Made by a program: the position numbers and the translations under genes
Assembly (NCBI GenBank): GCA_963702235.1
Contig: CAVPBZ010000018.1
Span: forward strand, 62,001 to 126,000
Source of the DNA: PALSA-505 sp963702235
GTDB taxonomy: Bacteria; Actinomycetota; Actinomycetes; Streptosporangiales; Streptosporangiaceae
Direction of reading: 5' to 3'
DNA: 64,000 nt
In this document: positions 18,533-28,722 of the stretch, one piece after another
Layout: each line of letters opens with the position of its first letter
How positions within the stretch are numbered: position 1 is the first letter of the stretch
The notes under the pieces: model-generated
Told to the model about the DNA's origin: nothing
The model's input: the letters and a program-made list of their open reading frames with translations, nothing else
The model's database searches: none

Positions 18533-19927
18533 TCAGATCCTGGTCCAGGCTTGCGACAGGACCGAGCGCAGGATCTGCTCCATCTCGTCGAAGTGCTGCT
18601 GGTTACAGGTCAGCGGCGGGGCGAGCTGGACGACGGGATCGCCGCGGTCGTCGGTGCGGCAGACCAGCCCGGCGTCGAACAGCGCGTGCGACAGGAACCC
18701 GCGCAGCAGCCGCTCGGACTCGTCATCGCTGAACGTCTCGCGGGTGGCCTTGTCCTTGACCAGCTCGATCCCGTAGAAGTAGCCGTCGCCGCGGATGTCA
18801 CCGACGATCGGCAGGTCGGCGAGCTTGTCCAGGGTCGCCCGGAACGCGGCCTCGTTCGCGCGCACGTTGCCGAGGAGATCTTCCTTCTCGAAGACGTCCA
18901 GGTTGGCCAGCGCGGTCGCGCAGGAGACCGGATGGCCGGCGAAGGTGATCCCGTGCAGGAAGCTGGCCTCCCCCTGGGTGAACGGCTCCATCAGCGCGTC
19001 CGTGGTGATCATCCCGCCGAGCGGCGCGTAGCCCGAGGTCACCCCCTTGGCGAACGTGACGATGTCCGGCTGGTAGCCGTACCGCTCGGAGCCGAAGTAA
19101 TAGCCCAGCCGGCCGAACGCGCAGATCACCTCGTCCGACACCAGCAGCACGCCGTGCCGGTCGCAGATCTCGCGGACCCGCTCGAAGTAACCGGGCGGCG
19201 GCGGGAAGCAGCCGCCCGAGTTCTGCACCGGCTCGAGGAACACCGCGGCGACCGAGTCGGGACCTTCCCGCACGATGGCGCGGTCGATCTCGTCGGCCGC
19301 CCACCGGCCGAAGGCGGTCACGTCACCGGCGACGAACTCCGGTGCCCGGTAGAAGTTGGTGTTGGGCACCCGCACGCCGCCGGGCGGCAGCGGCTCGAAC
19401 GGCGTCTTGATCGACGGCAGGCCGGTGATCGCCAGCGCTCCCATCGACGTGCCGTGGTAGGCGATCTCCCGGCTGAGCACCTTGTACCTGCTGGGCTGGC
19501 CGATGGCCTTGAAGTACTGCTTGGCCAGCTTCCAGGCCGACTCCACCGCTTCGGAGCCGCTGGTGGTGAAGAACACCCGGTTCAGGTCCCCGGGCGCCAG
19601 GTCCGCCAGCCGCGCGGCCAGCTCTACCGCCCGCGGGTGGGCGTAGGACCACAACGGGAAGTAGGCCAGCTCGGCCGCCTGCCGCGCCATGGCCTCGGCG
19701 ACCTCGGTGCGGCCGTGCCCGATCTGGCTGACGAACAGCCCGGACAGCCCGTCCAGGTAGCGCTTGCCGTGCTGGTCGTAGACGTACGAGCCGGAGCCGC
19801 GGACGATGACCGGCATCTCGGCGCCGGAGTAAGAAGACATCCGGGTGAAGTGCAGCCACAGGTTCCGCTTGGCCGTCTCCTGCATCGCACTGTCAGCTGT
19901 CGGGCCGGCGCCGGACTGAATGGTCAT
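18533..19927 (-). CDS. Class III PLP-dependent aminotransferase (omega-amino acid/aspartate family)
   Basis: The 464-residue fold-type I enzyme has the class III hallmarks: GSEAVESAWKLA for phosphate binding, the D265 pocket in LLVSDEVICAFGRLG, and the PLP lysine K294 in TFAKGVTSGYAPLGG. Such proteins transfer an omega- or beta-amino group (beta-alanine, taurine, putrescine and similar) to pyruvate or 2-oxoglutarate; substrate cannot be read here. The ATG at 19927 overlaps the TGA of the Lrp gene (ATGA), so it is translated from the same message. Regulation by that Lrp protein in response to an amino acid is the natural inference. Confidence 0.9.
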   Translation of the reverse strand: MTIQSGAGPTADSAMQETAKRNLWLHFTRMSSYSGAEMPVIVRGSGSYVYDQHGKRYLDGLSGLFVSQIGHGRTEVAEAMARQAAELAYFPLWSYAHPRAVELAARLADLAPGDLNRVFFTTSGSEAVESAWKLAKQYFKAIGQPSRYKVLSREIAYHGTSMGALAITGLPSIKTPFEPLPPGGVRVPNTNFYRAPEFVAGDVTAFGRWAADEIDRAIVREGPDSVAAVFLEPVQNSGGCFPPPPGYFERVREICDRHGVLLVSDEVICAFGRLGYYFGSERYGYQPDIVTFAKGVTSGYAPLGGMITTDALMEPFTQGEASFLHGITFAGHPVSCATALANLDVFEKEDLLGNVRANEAAFRATLDKLADLPIVGDIRGDGYFYGIELVKDKATRETFSDDESERLLRGFLSHALFDAGLVCRTDDRGDPVVQLAPPLTCNQQHFDEMEQILRSVLSQAWTRI

Positions 19928-20451
19928 CTCGTTCCCCAGGAATAGGTCTGCTTGCGGAGTTTCAGGTACACGAACGTCTCGGTGCCGGTCACGCTCGGGA
20001 CCGCGCGCACCCGGCTCAGGATCTCCAGCAGGTGATCGTCGTCCTCGCAGACGACTTCGATGAGCAGGTCGAACGACCCGGCCGTGATCACCACGTAGTC
20101 GATCTCGTCCAGCACGGCCAGGTGCTCGGCGACCCGCTCGAGATCGCCCTCGCACCTGATCCCGATCATGGTCTGCCTGCGGAAACCAAGCGTGAGCGGG
20201 TCGGTCACCGCGACGATCTGCATCACGCCGGTGTCGATCAGCCGCTGCACCCGCTGCCGGACGGCGGCCTCCGACAGGCCGACCGCCTTGCCGATCGCCG
20301 CGTAGGACCGCCGGCCATCCTGCTGCAGCTGCTCGATGATCGCCTTGGCCGTGTGGTCCAGCACGACAGCCGGCGCGGCCGCCGACCCCGGCTGCCCGCT
20401 GGCGCGGCGGCGGCCATCCGGCATCTGCTGGCTTCCGGGAGCGTGGGCCAT
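19924..20451 (-). CDS. Lrp/AsnC-family amino-acid-responsive regulator
   Basis: The 175-residue product has a 30-residue unstructured N-terminus, a helix-turn-helix (IIEQLQQDGRRSYAAIGKAVGLSEAAVRQRVQRLIDTGVM in the family pattern, residues about 38-77), and the RAM effector-binding domain (TLGFRRQTMIGIRCEGD; YVVITAGSFDLLIEVVCED; VTGTETFVYLKL). It is the first gene of an ATGA-overlapping pair with the aminotransferase and is divergent from the sugar-acid operon. The inverted repeat at 20497-20519 is a likely binding site. Confidence 0.92.
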   Translation of the reverse strand: MAHAPGSQQMPDGRRRASGQPGSAAAPAVVLDHTAKAIIEQLQQDGRRSYAAIGKAVGLSEAAVRQRVQRLIDTGVMQIVAVTDPLTLGFRRQTMIGIRCEGDLERVAEHLAVLDEIDYVVITAGSFDLLIEVVCEDDDHLLEILSRVRAVPSVTGTETFVYLKLRKQTYSWGTR

Positions 20452-20496
20452 GCTGGTTACCCTCCTTGCATCGCCATGCTCCCACGAATCCGGTGC

Positions 20497-20519
20497 TTGT
20501 CAACTGATTCCGTTGACAA
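20497..20519. promoter_or_regulatory. Candidate Lrp operator / overlapping promoters
   Basis: TTGTCAAC-n7-GTTGACAA is a perfect 8-bp-arm inverted repeat 46 nt upstream of the Lrp start, in an AT-rich patch. Each arm contains TTGACA, a consensus -35 hexamer, facing outward in both directions, so operator and divergent -35 elements may coincide. No clear -10 hexamer was found for either. Confidence 0.6.
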
Positions 20520-20689
20520 TCGAATATTCCGCGACTGAATCTATCGTTCTGCTGACACTTTGCTACGAGGTCCGTACCAACGGGGCGCGGCAATTGCCGG
20601 AAATGTACCCCAGCTGGTGGCGGAAGGCCCCGCGCCTCCCCTTATACGATCGCTAACCGGGGCAGCAGCGCGCGAGCGGAGGAGGGGTC

Positions 20690-22450
<1,761 letters not shown>

Positions 22451-22495
22451 TCGTGACCAACGCTAACTCCCTGATGGCACAGTAGTCTGACCAGA

Positions 22496-23305
22496 ATGGC
22501 CGTCATTCTCATCACCGGCGCAGCCGGCCGCATCGGCAGCATGCTGCGCACGCGGCTGGCCCGGCCGGACCGGACGCTGCGGCTGCTCGACAGCGCGCCG
22601 ATTACCCCGGGACGCACGGGGGAGGAGGCCATCCAGGCCTCCGCCACCGACCTGGACGCGATGACGCGGGCCTGCAAGGGCGCGGACGCGGTCATTCACC
22701 TGGCCGCGCAGGCGGGCGAGGCGCCCTGGGGCCGCATCCTGAAGGTGAACATCCACGGGGCCTACGTGGCGTTCGAGGCAGCCCGCCGGGCCGGCGTGCC
22801 GCGGGTGATCTTCGCATCCTCCAATCACGTGGTCGGCTACGCCCCGAGGGCGGAGTTCCCCGTGCCCGATTACGCGTTCCCCGCCCCGGACACTTACTAC
22901 GGGGTGTCCAAGGCGACCGGTGAGGCGCTGGCCTCGCTGTACCACGACAGGTACGGGATGGACACCATCTGCGTCCGCATCCTGACCTGCTCCGAGCGCC
23001 CGTACGACGCGCGGATGCTGTCCACCTGGCTGTCGCCCGACGACGCCGGCCGGCTGTTCGAGGCCTGCCTGACCGCGGAAAATCCCGGGTTCCGCGTCAT
23101 CTACGGGGTGTCGGCCAACACCAGGGGCGGCTGGGTGTCGCTGGACGAGGCGCGGGCGCTCGGCTACGAGCCGCGGGACGACGCCGAGGTGTACGCCGAG
23201 GACGTGCTCGCCAGCTACGGCGAGGCCGAGCCCGGCGACCCGCTGTTCGACTACCTCGGCGGCGAGTTCACCTCGCACAGCCTCGATGTCGGCTACCCCA
23301 CCTGA
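22496..23305 (+). CDS. udh: Uronate-dehydrogenase-like SDR
   Basis: The 269-residue short-chain dehydrogenase has the NAD-binding GAAGRIG at 8-14, an HLAAQAG loop, catalytic Ser in FASSNHVVGY (S108/S109) and Tyr135-Lys139 in TYYGVSK, followed by LASLYHDRYG and the RILTC strand. The SSNHVVGY and RYG/RI segments closely resemble bacterial uronate dehydrogenases that oxidise galacturonate or glucuronate at C1 to an aldarolactone with NAD+. Placement between an arabonate-dehydratase-like and a ketoglutarate-semialdehyde dehydrogenase gene supports a C1 sugar dehydrogenase; whether it acts on uronates or pentoses is open. It lies 45 nt after the dehydratase and is followed within 13 nt by the next gene. 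Confidence 0.75.
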   Translation: MAVILITGAAGRIGSMLRTRLARPDRTLRLLDSAPITPGRTGEEAIQASATDLDAMTRACKGADAVIHLAAQAGEAPWGRILKVNIHGAYVAFEAARRAGVPRVIFASSNHVVGYAPRAEFPVPDYAFPAPDTYYGVSKATGEALASLYHDRYGMDTICVRILTCSERPYDARMLSTWLSPDDAGRLFEACLTAENPGFRVIYGVSANTRGGWVSLDEARALGYEPRDDAEVYAEDVLASYGEAEPGDPLFDYLGGEFTSHSLDVGYPT

Positions 23306-23318
23306 GCGGAGGTTCGCC

Positions 23319-24797
23319 GTGATCCAGGGATATGACCCGCGCACCGCTCAGCCTGCCGGCGAGCCGGTGCCGGAGACCACCGATGCCGAGGTGGACGCGG
23401 CCGCCGCCGCGGCCGCCGGGGCGGCAGCGGCCTGGGCCGCGACGTCCCCGGCCGAGCGGGCGGAGATCCTGACCGCGGTGGCAGCGGCGCTGGACCAGCG
23501 CGCGGCTGAGCTCGCCGCGCTGGCCGACACCGAGACGGCGCTCGGTGGGACCCGGCTGACCGGGGAGGTCGCGCGCGCGACCGGCCAGCTGCGCCTGTTC
23601 GCCGAGGTGCTGCGCGACGGCGGCTACCTCGGCGTGGCGGTGTCCGAGGCCGGTGACGGTGTGCCCGACCTGCGCCGGATCAGCCGGCCGGCGGGGTCGG
23701 TCGCGGTGTTCGCCGCGTCGAACTTCCCCTTTGCCTTCTCGGTCGCCGGCGGCGACACGGCGTCGGCGCTCGCCGCCGGCTGCCCGGTCATCGTCAAGGC
23801 GCACGAGGGGCACCCGCGCACGTCGGTGCTGACCGGCCAGGTGACCGCGGATGCGCTGTCCGCCGCCGGGGCCCCGGACGGCGTGTTCGCCGTGGTGCAC
23901 GGCGTGGCGGCCGGGGTCCGGCTGCTGCGCCATCCGGCGATCACGGCGGTGGGCTTCACCGGCTCGGCCCGCGGCGGCCTGGCCCTGCAGCGGATCTGCG
24001 CCGAACGGCCCGTCCCGATCCCGTTCTTCGGCGAGCTCGGCTCGGTCAACCCGGTGGTCGTGCTGCCCGCGGCGGCCGCCGCCAGGGCCGAGGCCATCGC
24101 TGCGGGATACGCGGCCTCGCTCACCCTCGGCGCGGGCCAGTTCTGCACCAATCCCGGCCTGCTGTTCGTCCCGCAGGACATCGGCCTGATCGACGCCGTG
24201 TCCGGCGCGGTCGCGGCGTCCAGGGGCGGCCCGATGCTGTCGGCGCGGATCCGCGACGGGTTCGAGGCCGGCGTCACCGGGCTCGCCGAGCATCCGGCGG
24301 TGAAGCCGCTGGCGACGGGCCTGCCGGGGGAGGGGTCGTGGGCGGCGACGCCGCAGGTCTTCCACGCCGGCCTGGACGATTTCGCCGCCGGGCTGCCCGG
24401 CCTGGCCCAGGAGGTGTTCGGCCCGGCTGGGCTGGTGATCACCTACGACGATGCGGCGCAACTGCCCGCTGTCCTGGCCAGGCTCGGCGGCAACCTGGCG
24501 GGCTGCGTGCACCTGGACTACGCCGCAGCCGACGATGTGGCGGCCGCGCGGCTGGTGATGGACGTGTTCGCCCGCACCGCCGGGCGGATCGTGTTCAACG
24601 GCTGGCCGACGGGGGTCGCCGTCACCTGGGCCCAGCATCACGGCGGCCCGTGGCCCGCGACCACGGCCCCCGCCTACACCTCGGTCGGCGCCGCGGCCAT
24701 CAGGCGCTGGCTCGTCCCCGTCGTCTACCAGGACTGCCCGCCGATGCTGCTGCCTCCCGGCCTGCGCCCGCACTCCCATCCCCGGCTAGACGCCTAG
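23319..24797 (+). CDS. 2-oxoglutarate semialdehyde (2,5-dioxovalerate) dehydrogenase
   Basis: A 492-residue aldehyde dehydrogenase with catalytic Cys276 in LGAGQFCTNPGLL, base Glu239 in PFFGELGSVNPV and the oxyanion Asn135 in AASNFPFAFS. The FFGELGSVNP and GQFCTNPG motifs are those of ketoglutarate-semialdehyde dehydrogenases, the last step of oxidative pentose (Weimberg-type) and uronate pathways, yielding 2-oxoglutarate. GTG 23319 is chosen for GCGGAGG six nt upstream. It closes the three-gene operon. The keto-deoxy acid dehydratase that would link the second and last steps is not in the window. Confidence 0.85.
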   Translation: MIQGYDPRTAQPAGEPVPETTDAEVDAAAAAAAGAAAAWAATSPAERAEILTAVAAALDQRAAELAALADTETALGGTRLTGEVARATGQLRLFAEVLRDGGYLGVAVSEAGDGVPDLRRISRPAGSVAVFAASNFPFAFSVAGGDTASALAAGCPVIVKAHEGHPRTSVLTGQVTADALSAAGAPDGVFAVVHGVAAGVRLLRHPAITAVGFTGSARGGLALQRICAERPVPIPFFGELGSVNPVVVLPAAAAARAEAIAAGYAASLTLGAGQFCTNPGLLFVPQDIGLIDAVSGAVAASRGGPMLSARIRDGFEAGVTGLAEHPAVKPLATGLPGEGSWAATPQVFHAGLDDFAAGLPGLAQEVFGPAGLVITYDDAAQLPAVLARLGGNLAGCVHLDYAAADDVAAARLVMDVFARTAGRIVFNGWPTGVAVTWAQHHGGPWPATTAPAYTSVGAAAIRRWLVPVVYQDCPPMLLPPGLRPHSHPRLDA

Positions 24798-25118
24798 CCA
24801 CGGCGAAGCACCCATCGCACCCTCCGATTCCAAGATCATCACGCAAGCACACCCCCTTCATTTCAAGATCATCGGGACTTTCCATGCGTCGTTGTCCCGC
24901 AGACCAGGACAAATCAGGACACTAAATGGTCATATCGCATGGAGAGTCGGCGTCGTCCGAGGACGAGACCGCGGCGGCTCAGCGATCCCTTTCGCCGCTG
25001 ACGTCAGTGTTCATGACGGGTTCACCCTCCGGTAGCTGGCTGGCCTGCCGCGTTAAGCAAGCTGAGTCCGGCGAACGGGCATGCTGCCCGGCGGCCGCTC
25101 CCGGAGGTAACCGAAACA
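24798..25118. other. 321-nt intergenic region with a 13-bp direct repeat
   Basis: TTYCAAGATCATC occurs twice (repeats ending at 24840 and 24873), 33 nt apart, in a locally AT-rich stretch unlike its surroundings. No coding frame is convincing. A GGAGGT ribosome binding site at 25103-25108 belongs to the next gene. The repeat could be a regulatory site for the exported protein gene or the remnant of a dispersed intergenic element. Confidence 0.35.
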
Positions 25119-26795
25119 ATGACCATCCACCGCCTGCAGCGTTCCCGGCCGTCGCGCTGGCACGTCTCGCTGGGTGCCGCCCTGCTCGCGGGGGTGTCAG
25201 CCGTGGCCGCGAACACTGGCAGCGCGTCCGCGCACGCGGCCGTCCAGTCGTGGTTCCTGCCCGGGAACCTGGTGGTGAGCCGGTCGGTCTACGCGGGCAA
25301 GGCCGGGCTGCTCAAGCCAGGCGTGACGGTGCTGCCGCCCGGCTGTACGAGCGGATGCGCGGTAGCGAGCAGCAACGGCTCGTACCCCGGTGTGTGGAAC
25401 AACGACTCGGTCGATGGCAGCTTCGGCATCACCTCGCCGGTCTTCCTGGACCAGGTCACGCCGTCCGGGCACCTGGTGAACACGCTGCCGGTCCCCGCGC
25501 AGCCCGGCACCGGCGCGGGGAGCAATGCCGACGGCACCGGCCACCTGGTGAGCAGCTTCTCGTCGAAGTCGGAGCTGGCGATGAACCTGTCCACCAGCGG
25601 CCAGGACCTGACGTTCATGGGGTACCTGGCCAAGCCCAACACGCTTGACGTGTCGAACTCGAACACTCCCGGCGTCATCGACCCGAGCAACCCGGTGCCA
25701 GGCGCCTACTACCGCCTCGTCGGGCAGGTGGACGCGCGCGGCGATTTCCACTTCACCAAGACCAACGCCTACAGCGGTAACAACGGCCGGGCCGCGATCC
25801 TCAACGACAGCGGCGACAAGCCGCTGTACTACATGTCAGGCAACGCGGGCAACGGCGGCACCCCGGAGCCGGACGGCGTCATCCTGGGCGCCGGCGCGCA
25901 GATCGCCACGCCACAGTCCCAGCCTGAGCGGGAGCAGCGCCCGGGGCCGCCCGCGCCGGTCGGCAGCTTCAATATCACCCAGCTAGGCGACCCCGCCGAC
26001 AAGATCGGCAAGGACACCAACTTCCGCGGCCTGACGATCTTCCGCAACGTCGTCTACTTCAGCAAGGGCAGCGGCGGTAACGGCGTGAACACGGTGTACT
26101 TCATCGACACCACCGGCAAGGCCTGCCCGAACGGGGTTGGCCTCCCGCAGCCCGGGGCCAGCCTGCCCACCTCGCCCATCGGCTACAACCGGGGCGCGCT
26201 GCAGGCCAAGGGCGTGACGCCGTACAACATGTGCATCCTCAAGGGACTGCCGACCGCGCTCCAATCAACCACGTCGTTCCCCTTCGGCATCTGGTTCGCC
26301 AACGCGCGCACGCTGTACGTCGCCGACGAGGGCAACGGTGACAACACCTACTCCGCCACCTCCGGCCGCTACACGTCAGCCGCCGCGCAGACCACGGCCG
26401 GCCTGCAGAAGTGGGTGTTCAACGGCACCAGCTGGAATCTCGCCTACACGCTGACCGCCGGGCTGAACCTCGGCGTGCCGTACACCGTGCCGGGCTACCC
26501 GGCCGGCGATAACGCGGCCACCGGGCTGCCGTGGGCCCCGGGGACCGACGGCCTGCGCAACATCACCGGCCGGATTAACCCGGACGGCACGGTAACGGTC
26601 TGGGGTATCACGTTAACGGTCAGCGGAAACGGTGACCAGGGCGCCGACCCGAACAAGCTGGTCGCCATCACCGATCAGCCGTCCGCCAGTGCGCCCGCGG
26701 CGGGAGAGAGCTTCCGCACCGTCCGGGCCGCGGCCAACCGCCAGGTCCTGCGCGGCGTGTCCTTCACCCCGGGGACCAGCGCATCCGGCGGCTGA
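25119..26795 (+). CDS. Large exported protein of unknown function, probably beta-propeller-like
   Basis: The 558-residue product has a signal peptide (basic start, GAALLAGVSAVAA core, cleavage near SASAHA). The mature part is rich in Gly, Asn, Thr and aromatic residues with recurring strand-turn units (VYFSKGSGGNGVNTVYFID; LYVADEGNGDN; LQKWVFNGTSWNLAYTL), which looks like a beta-propeller such as those of secreted sorbosone- or lactonase-like proteins. There are few cysteines. No catalytic motif stands out. It is transcribed alone, ahead of a penicillin-binding protein gene. Confidence 0.65.
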   Translation: MTIHRLQRSRPSRWHVSLGAALLAGVSAVAANTGSASAHAAVQSWFLPGNLVVSRSVYAGKAGLLKPGVTVLPPGCTSGCAVASSNGSYPGVWNNDSVDGSFGITSPVFLDQVTPSGHLVNTLPVPAQPGTGAGSNADGTGHLVSSFSSKSELAMNLSTSGQDLTFMGYLAKPNTLDVSNSNTPGVIDPSNPVPGAYYRLVGQVDARGDFHFTKTNAYSGNNGRAAILNDSGDKPLYYMSGNAGNGGTPEPDGVILGAGAQIATPQSQPEREQRPGPPAPVGSFNITQLGDPADKIGKDTNFRGLTIFRNVVYFSKGSGGNGVNTVYFIDTTGKACPNGVGLPQPGASLPTSPIGYNRGALQAKGVTPYNMCILKGLPTALQSTTSFPFGIWFANARTLYVADEGNGDNTYSATSGRYTSAAAQTTAGLQKWVFNGTSWNLAYTLTAGLNLGVPYTVPGYPAGDNAATGLPWAPGTDGLRNITGRINPDGTVTVWGITLTVSGNGDQGADPNKLVAITDQPSASAPAAGESFRTVRAAANRQVLRGVSFTPGTSASGG

Positions 26796-27018
26796 GGAAG
26801 GGATGACGGCGGCTTCCGGGCGCGCCGGTCCTGTGGTCCCCGTGACCGACGGGAACCCATCGGCGTAGCTGCGGTTATGCCCCCGGGGCTGCCGGAGCTT
26901 GGGGTCCACCGCGGAGGGGTTTGTTGCCGGCGGCGCGGTGCTCGTTGTCGCGGAAGCGTGGTTCGTGGTGCGGGGAACGGCAAGGCAGCCGGGCATCGCA
27001 CGGTAAGGTGGCGGATCC

Positions 27019-28695
27019 ATGCACCAGGTCATCGCGCCCCGGCGAGGACGGCGCCGGCCCGTCATCATCGCCGTGGTCGTGGCCGTTCTGGTGGTCGCGC
27101 TGGGCGCGGCCGGGGGCAGCTACCTGCTGCTGCGCACCACCGGCAGCCCCAGCCAGACCGCGGCCAGCTACCTGCTCGCCTGGCAGCGCGGCGACTATCG
27201 CGCGATGGCCAAGGTCAGCGTCAACGTCCCGCGGTCCGGCCTGGCCGCTCCGGTCAAGCTGGCGTCAGCCCAGCTCGGCCTCCGCAGCATCCGCCTGTCG
27301 CCCGGCCGGGTGACCACGGCAGGCGGCTCGGCGCAGGCACCGTTCACCGCCACCGCCAAGCTCGCCGGCGGCCGCACCTGGACATACCGCGGGCGGCTGC
27401 AGCTGGTCACGCGCAACCGGCACTGGTGGGTGAGCTGGAGCCCGGCCGCCATCTATCCCGGGCTCCGCGCCGGCGAGCGGTTCGTGCTGAGCAGCGCCTG
27501 GCCGCTCCGCGCGCAGATACTCGGCAGCGACAACACCGTGCTCAGCTCGCCGGCCACGATCGCGCAGTCCGGCTCGCTGTCGCTGCTGACCGGCACCGTG
27601 GTCGCGGCCACAGCCGCCAAGGCCAGGAAGCTGGGCCCCCCCTATAAAACCGGTGACCAGATCGGCCAGGGCGGGATCGAGCAGGCCTATCAGGCCCAGC
27701 TGGCCGGCCAGCCCTCCCTGACCATCCGGATCGAGGGCCCGGGCCGCCGCGTCGATGCGACCGCCGCCCGCTTCCCGGCCGTCGCCGGCCCGCCGGTCCG
27801 GACCAGCATCGTCATGCGGGACCAGCTGGCCGCGTCGCAGGCGGTCCAGTCCGCTTCGACGGGCAAGCCGGTTGACGTGGTGGCCATCCAGCCGTTGACG
27901 GGCCGGATCCTCGCCGTCGTCGAGCGCCCCGGCGGGTTCGACCGCGCGCTCGAGGGGATTTTCCCGCCCGGTTCCACCTTCAAGGTCGTCACCGCGTCGG
28001 CTCTCGCGGCCAAGGGGATGACGCCGTCCAGCACCGTGCAGTGCCCCAGCCACGTGACGCTCGGCGGGCGGACCTTCCACAACGACAACAACGAGCAGCT
28101 CGGCACCACGAACCTGCAGACCGCCTTCGCCGTGTCCTGCAACACGACGTTCGCCATGCTGGCCTCGCAGCGGCTGAACGGATCCGCGCTCGCGTCGATG
28201 GCCGCCACGTTCGGCTACAACGCCAGGCCTGCGCTGGGCATCCCGGCCACGCTCGGCCACTTCACCGTCCCGCACACGCCGGTCGACCTGGCCGCCGACG
28301 CCTTCGGCCAGGGCACCGACCTGGTCAACCCGCTGAGCCAGGCGGCCGAGGCGGGCGCCATCGAGAACGGCAGCTGGCGGCCGCCGCTGCTGGTCACCAG
28401 TCCCGCGCCGCGGCAGGCCGCCCAGCCGCATCAGCTGCCCGCCGCGATCCTGACCGCGCTGCGCCCGATGATGCGCGCCGTGGTGACCAGCGGCACCGCG
28501 GCCGGGGTCGGCTTCCCGCCGGGCGTGTACGGCAAGACCGGCACGGCCGAATACGGCTCCGGCCCCAACCCGCCCGCACACGGCTGGTTCATCGGCTACC
28601 GGGGCGACCTGGCCTTCGCGGTGCTGGTCGAGGGCGGCGGCTTCGGCGCCAACAGCGCCGGGCCGATCGCCAACGCGTTCCTGCACAAGGCCTGA
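27019..28695 (+). CDS. Penicillin-binding protein with NTF2-like N-terminal domain
   Basis: The 558-residue product has one membrane anchor (residues about 14-37), an NTF2-like domain like that of MecA/PBP2a-type proteins (about 43-150, SYLLAWQRGDYRAM), a dimerisation region, and a transpeptidase domain. The active-site motifs are all present: S319-TFK322 in PPGSTFKVV, S373-C-N375 in AVSCNTTFAM and K506-T-G508 in YGKTGTAEYG. It is a monofunctional class B D,D-transpeptidase that would cross-link peptidoglycan outside the membrane. Similar accessory PBPs occur widely in actinobacteria. It lies 223 nt after the exported protein gene and is convergent with the P1 peptidase gene. Confidence 0.88.
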   Translation: MHQVIAPRRGRRRPVIIAVVVAVLVVALGAAGGSYLLLRTTGSPSQTAASYLLAWQRGDYRAMAKVSVNVPRSGLAAPVKLASAQLGLRSIRLSPGRVTTAGGSAQAPFTATAKLAGGRTWTYRGRLQLVTRNRHWWVSWSPAAIYPGLRAGERFVLSSAWPLRAQILGSDNTVLSSPATIAQSGSLSLLTGTVVAATAAKARKLGPPYKTGDQIGQGGIEQAYQAQLAGQPSLTIRIEGPGRRVDATAARFPAVAGPPVRTSIVMRDQLAASQAVQSASTGKPVDVVAIQPLTGRILAVVERPGGFDRALEGIFPPGSTFKVVTASALAAKGMTPSSTVQCPSHVTLGGRTFHNDNNEQLGTTNLQTAFAVSCNTTFAMLASQRLNGSALASMAATFGYNARPALGIPATLGHFTVPHTPVDLAADAFGQGTDLVNPLSQAAEAGAIENGSWRPPLLVTSPAPRQAAQPHQLPAAILTALRPMMRAVVTSGTAAGVGFPPGVYGKTGTAEYGSGPNPPAHGWFIGYRGDLAFAVLVEGGGFGANSAGPIANAFLHKA

Positions 28696-28722
28696 CCGTT
28701 CCGGTCCCGGCCGGCAACCGGA

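Noticed and set aside
26796..27018. Possible insertion-sequence debris between the exported protein and PBP genes
   Set aside because: No terminal inverted repeats, target duplication or transposase-like reading frame could be found.
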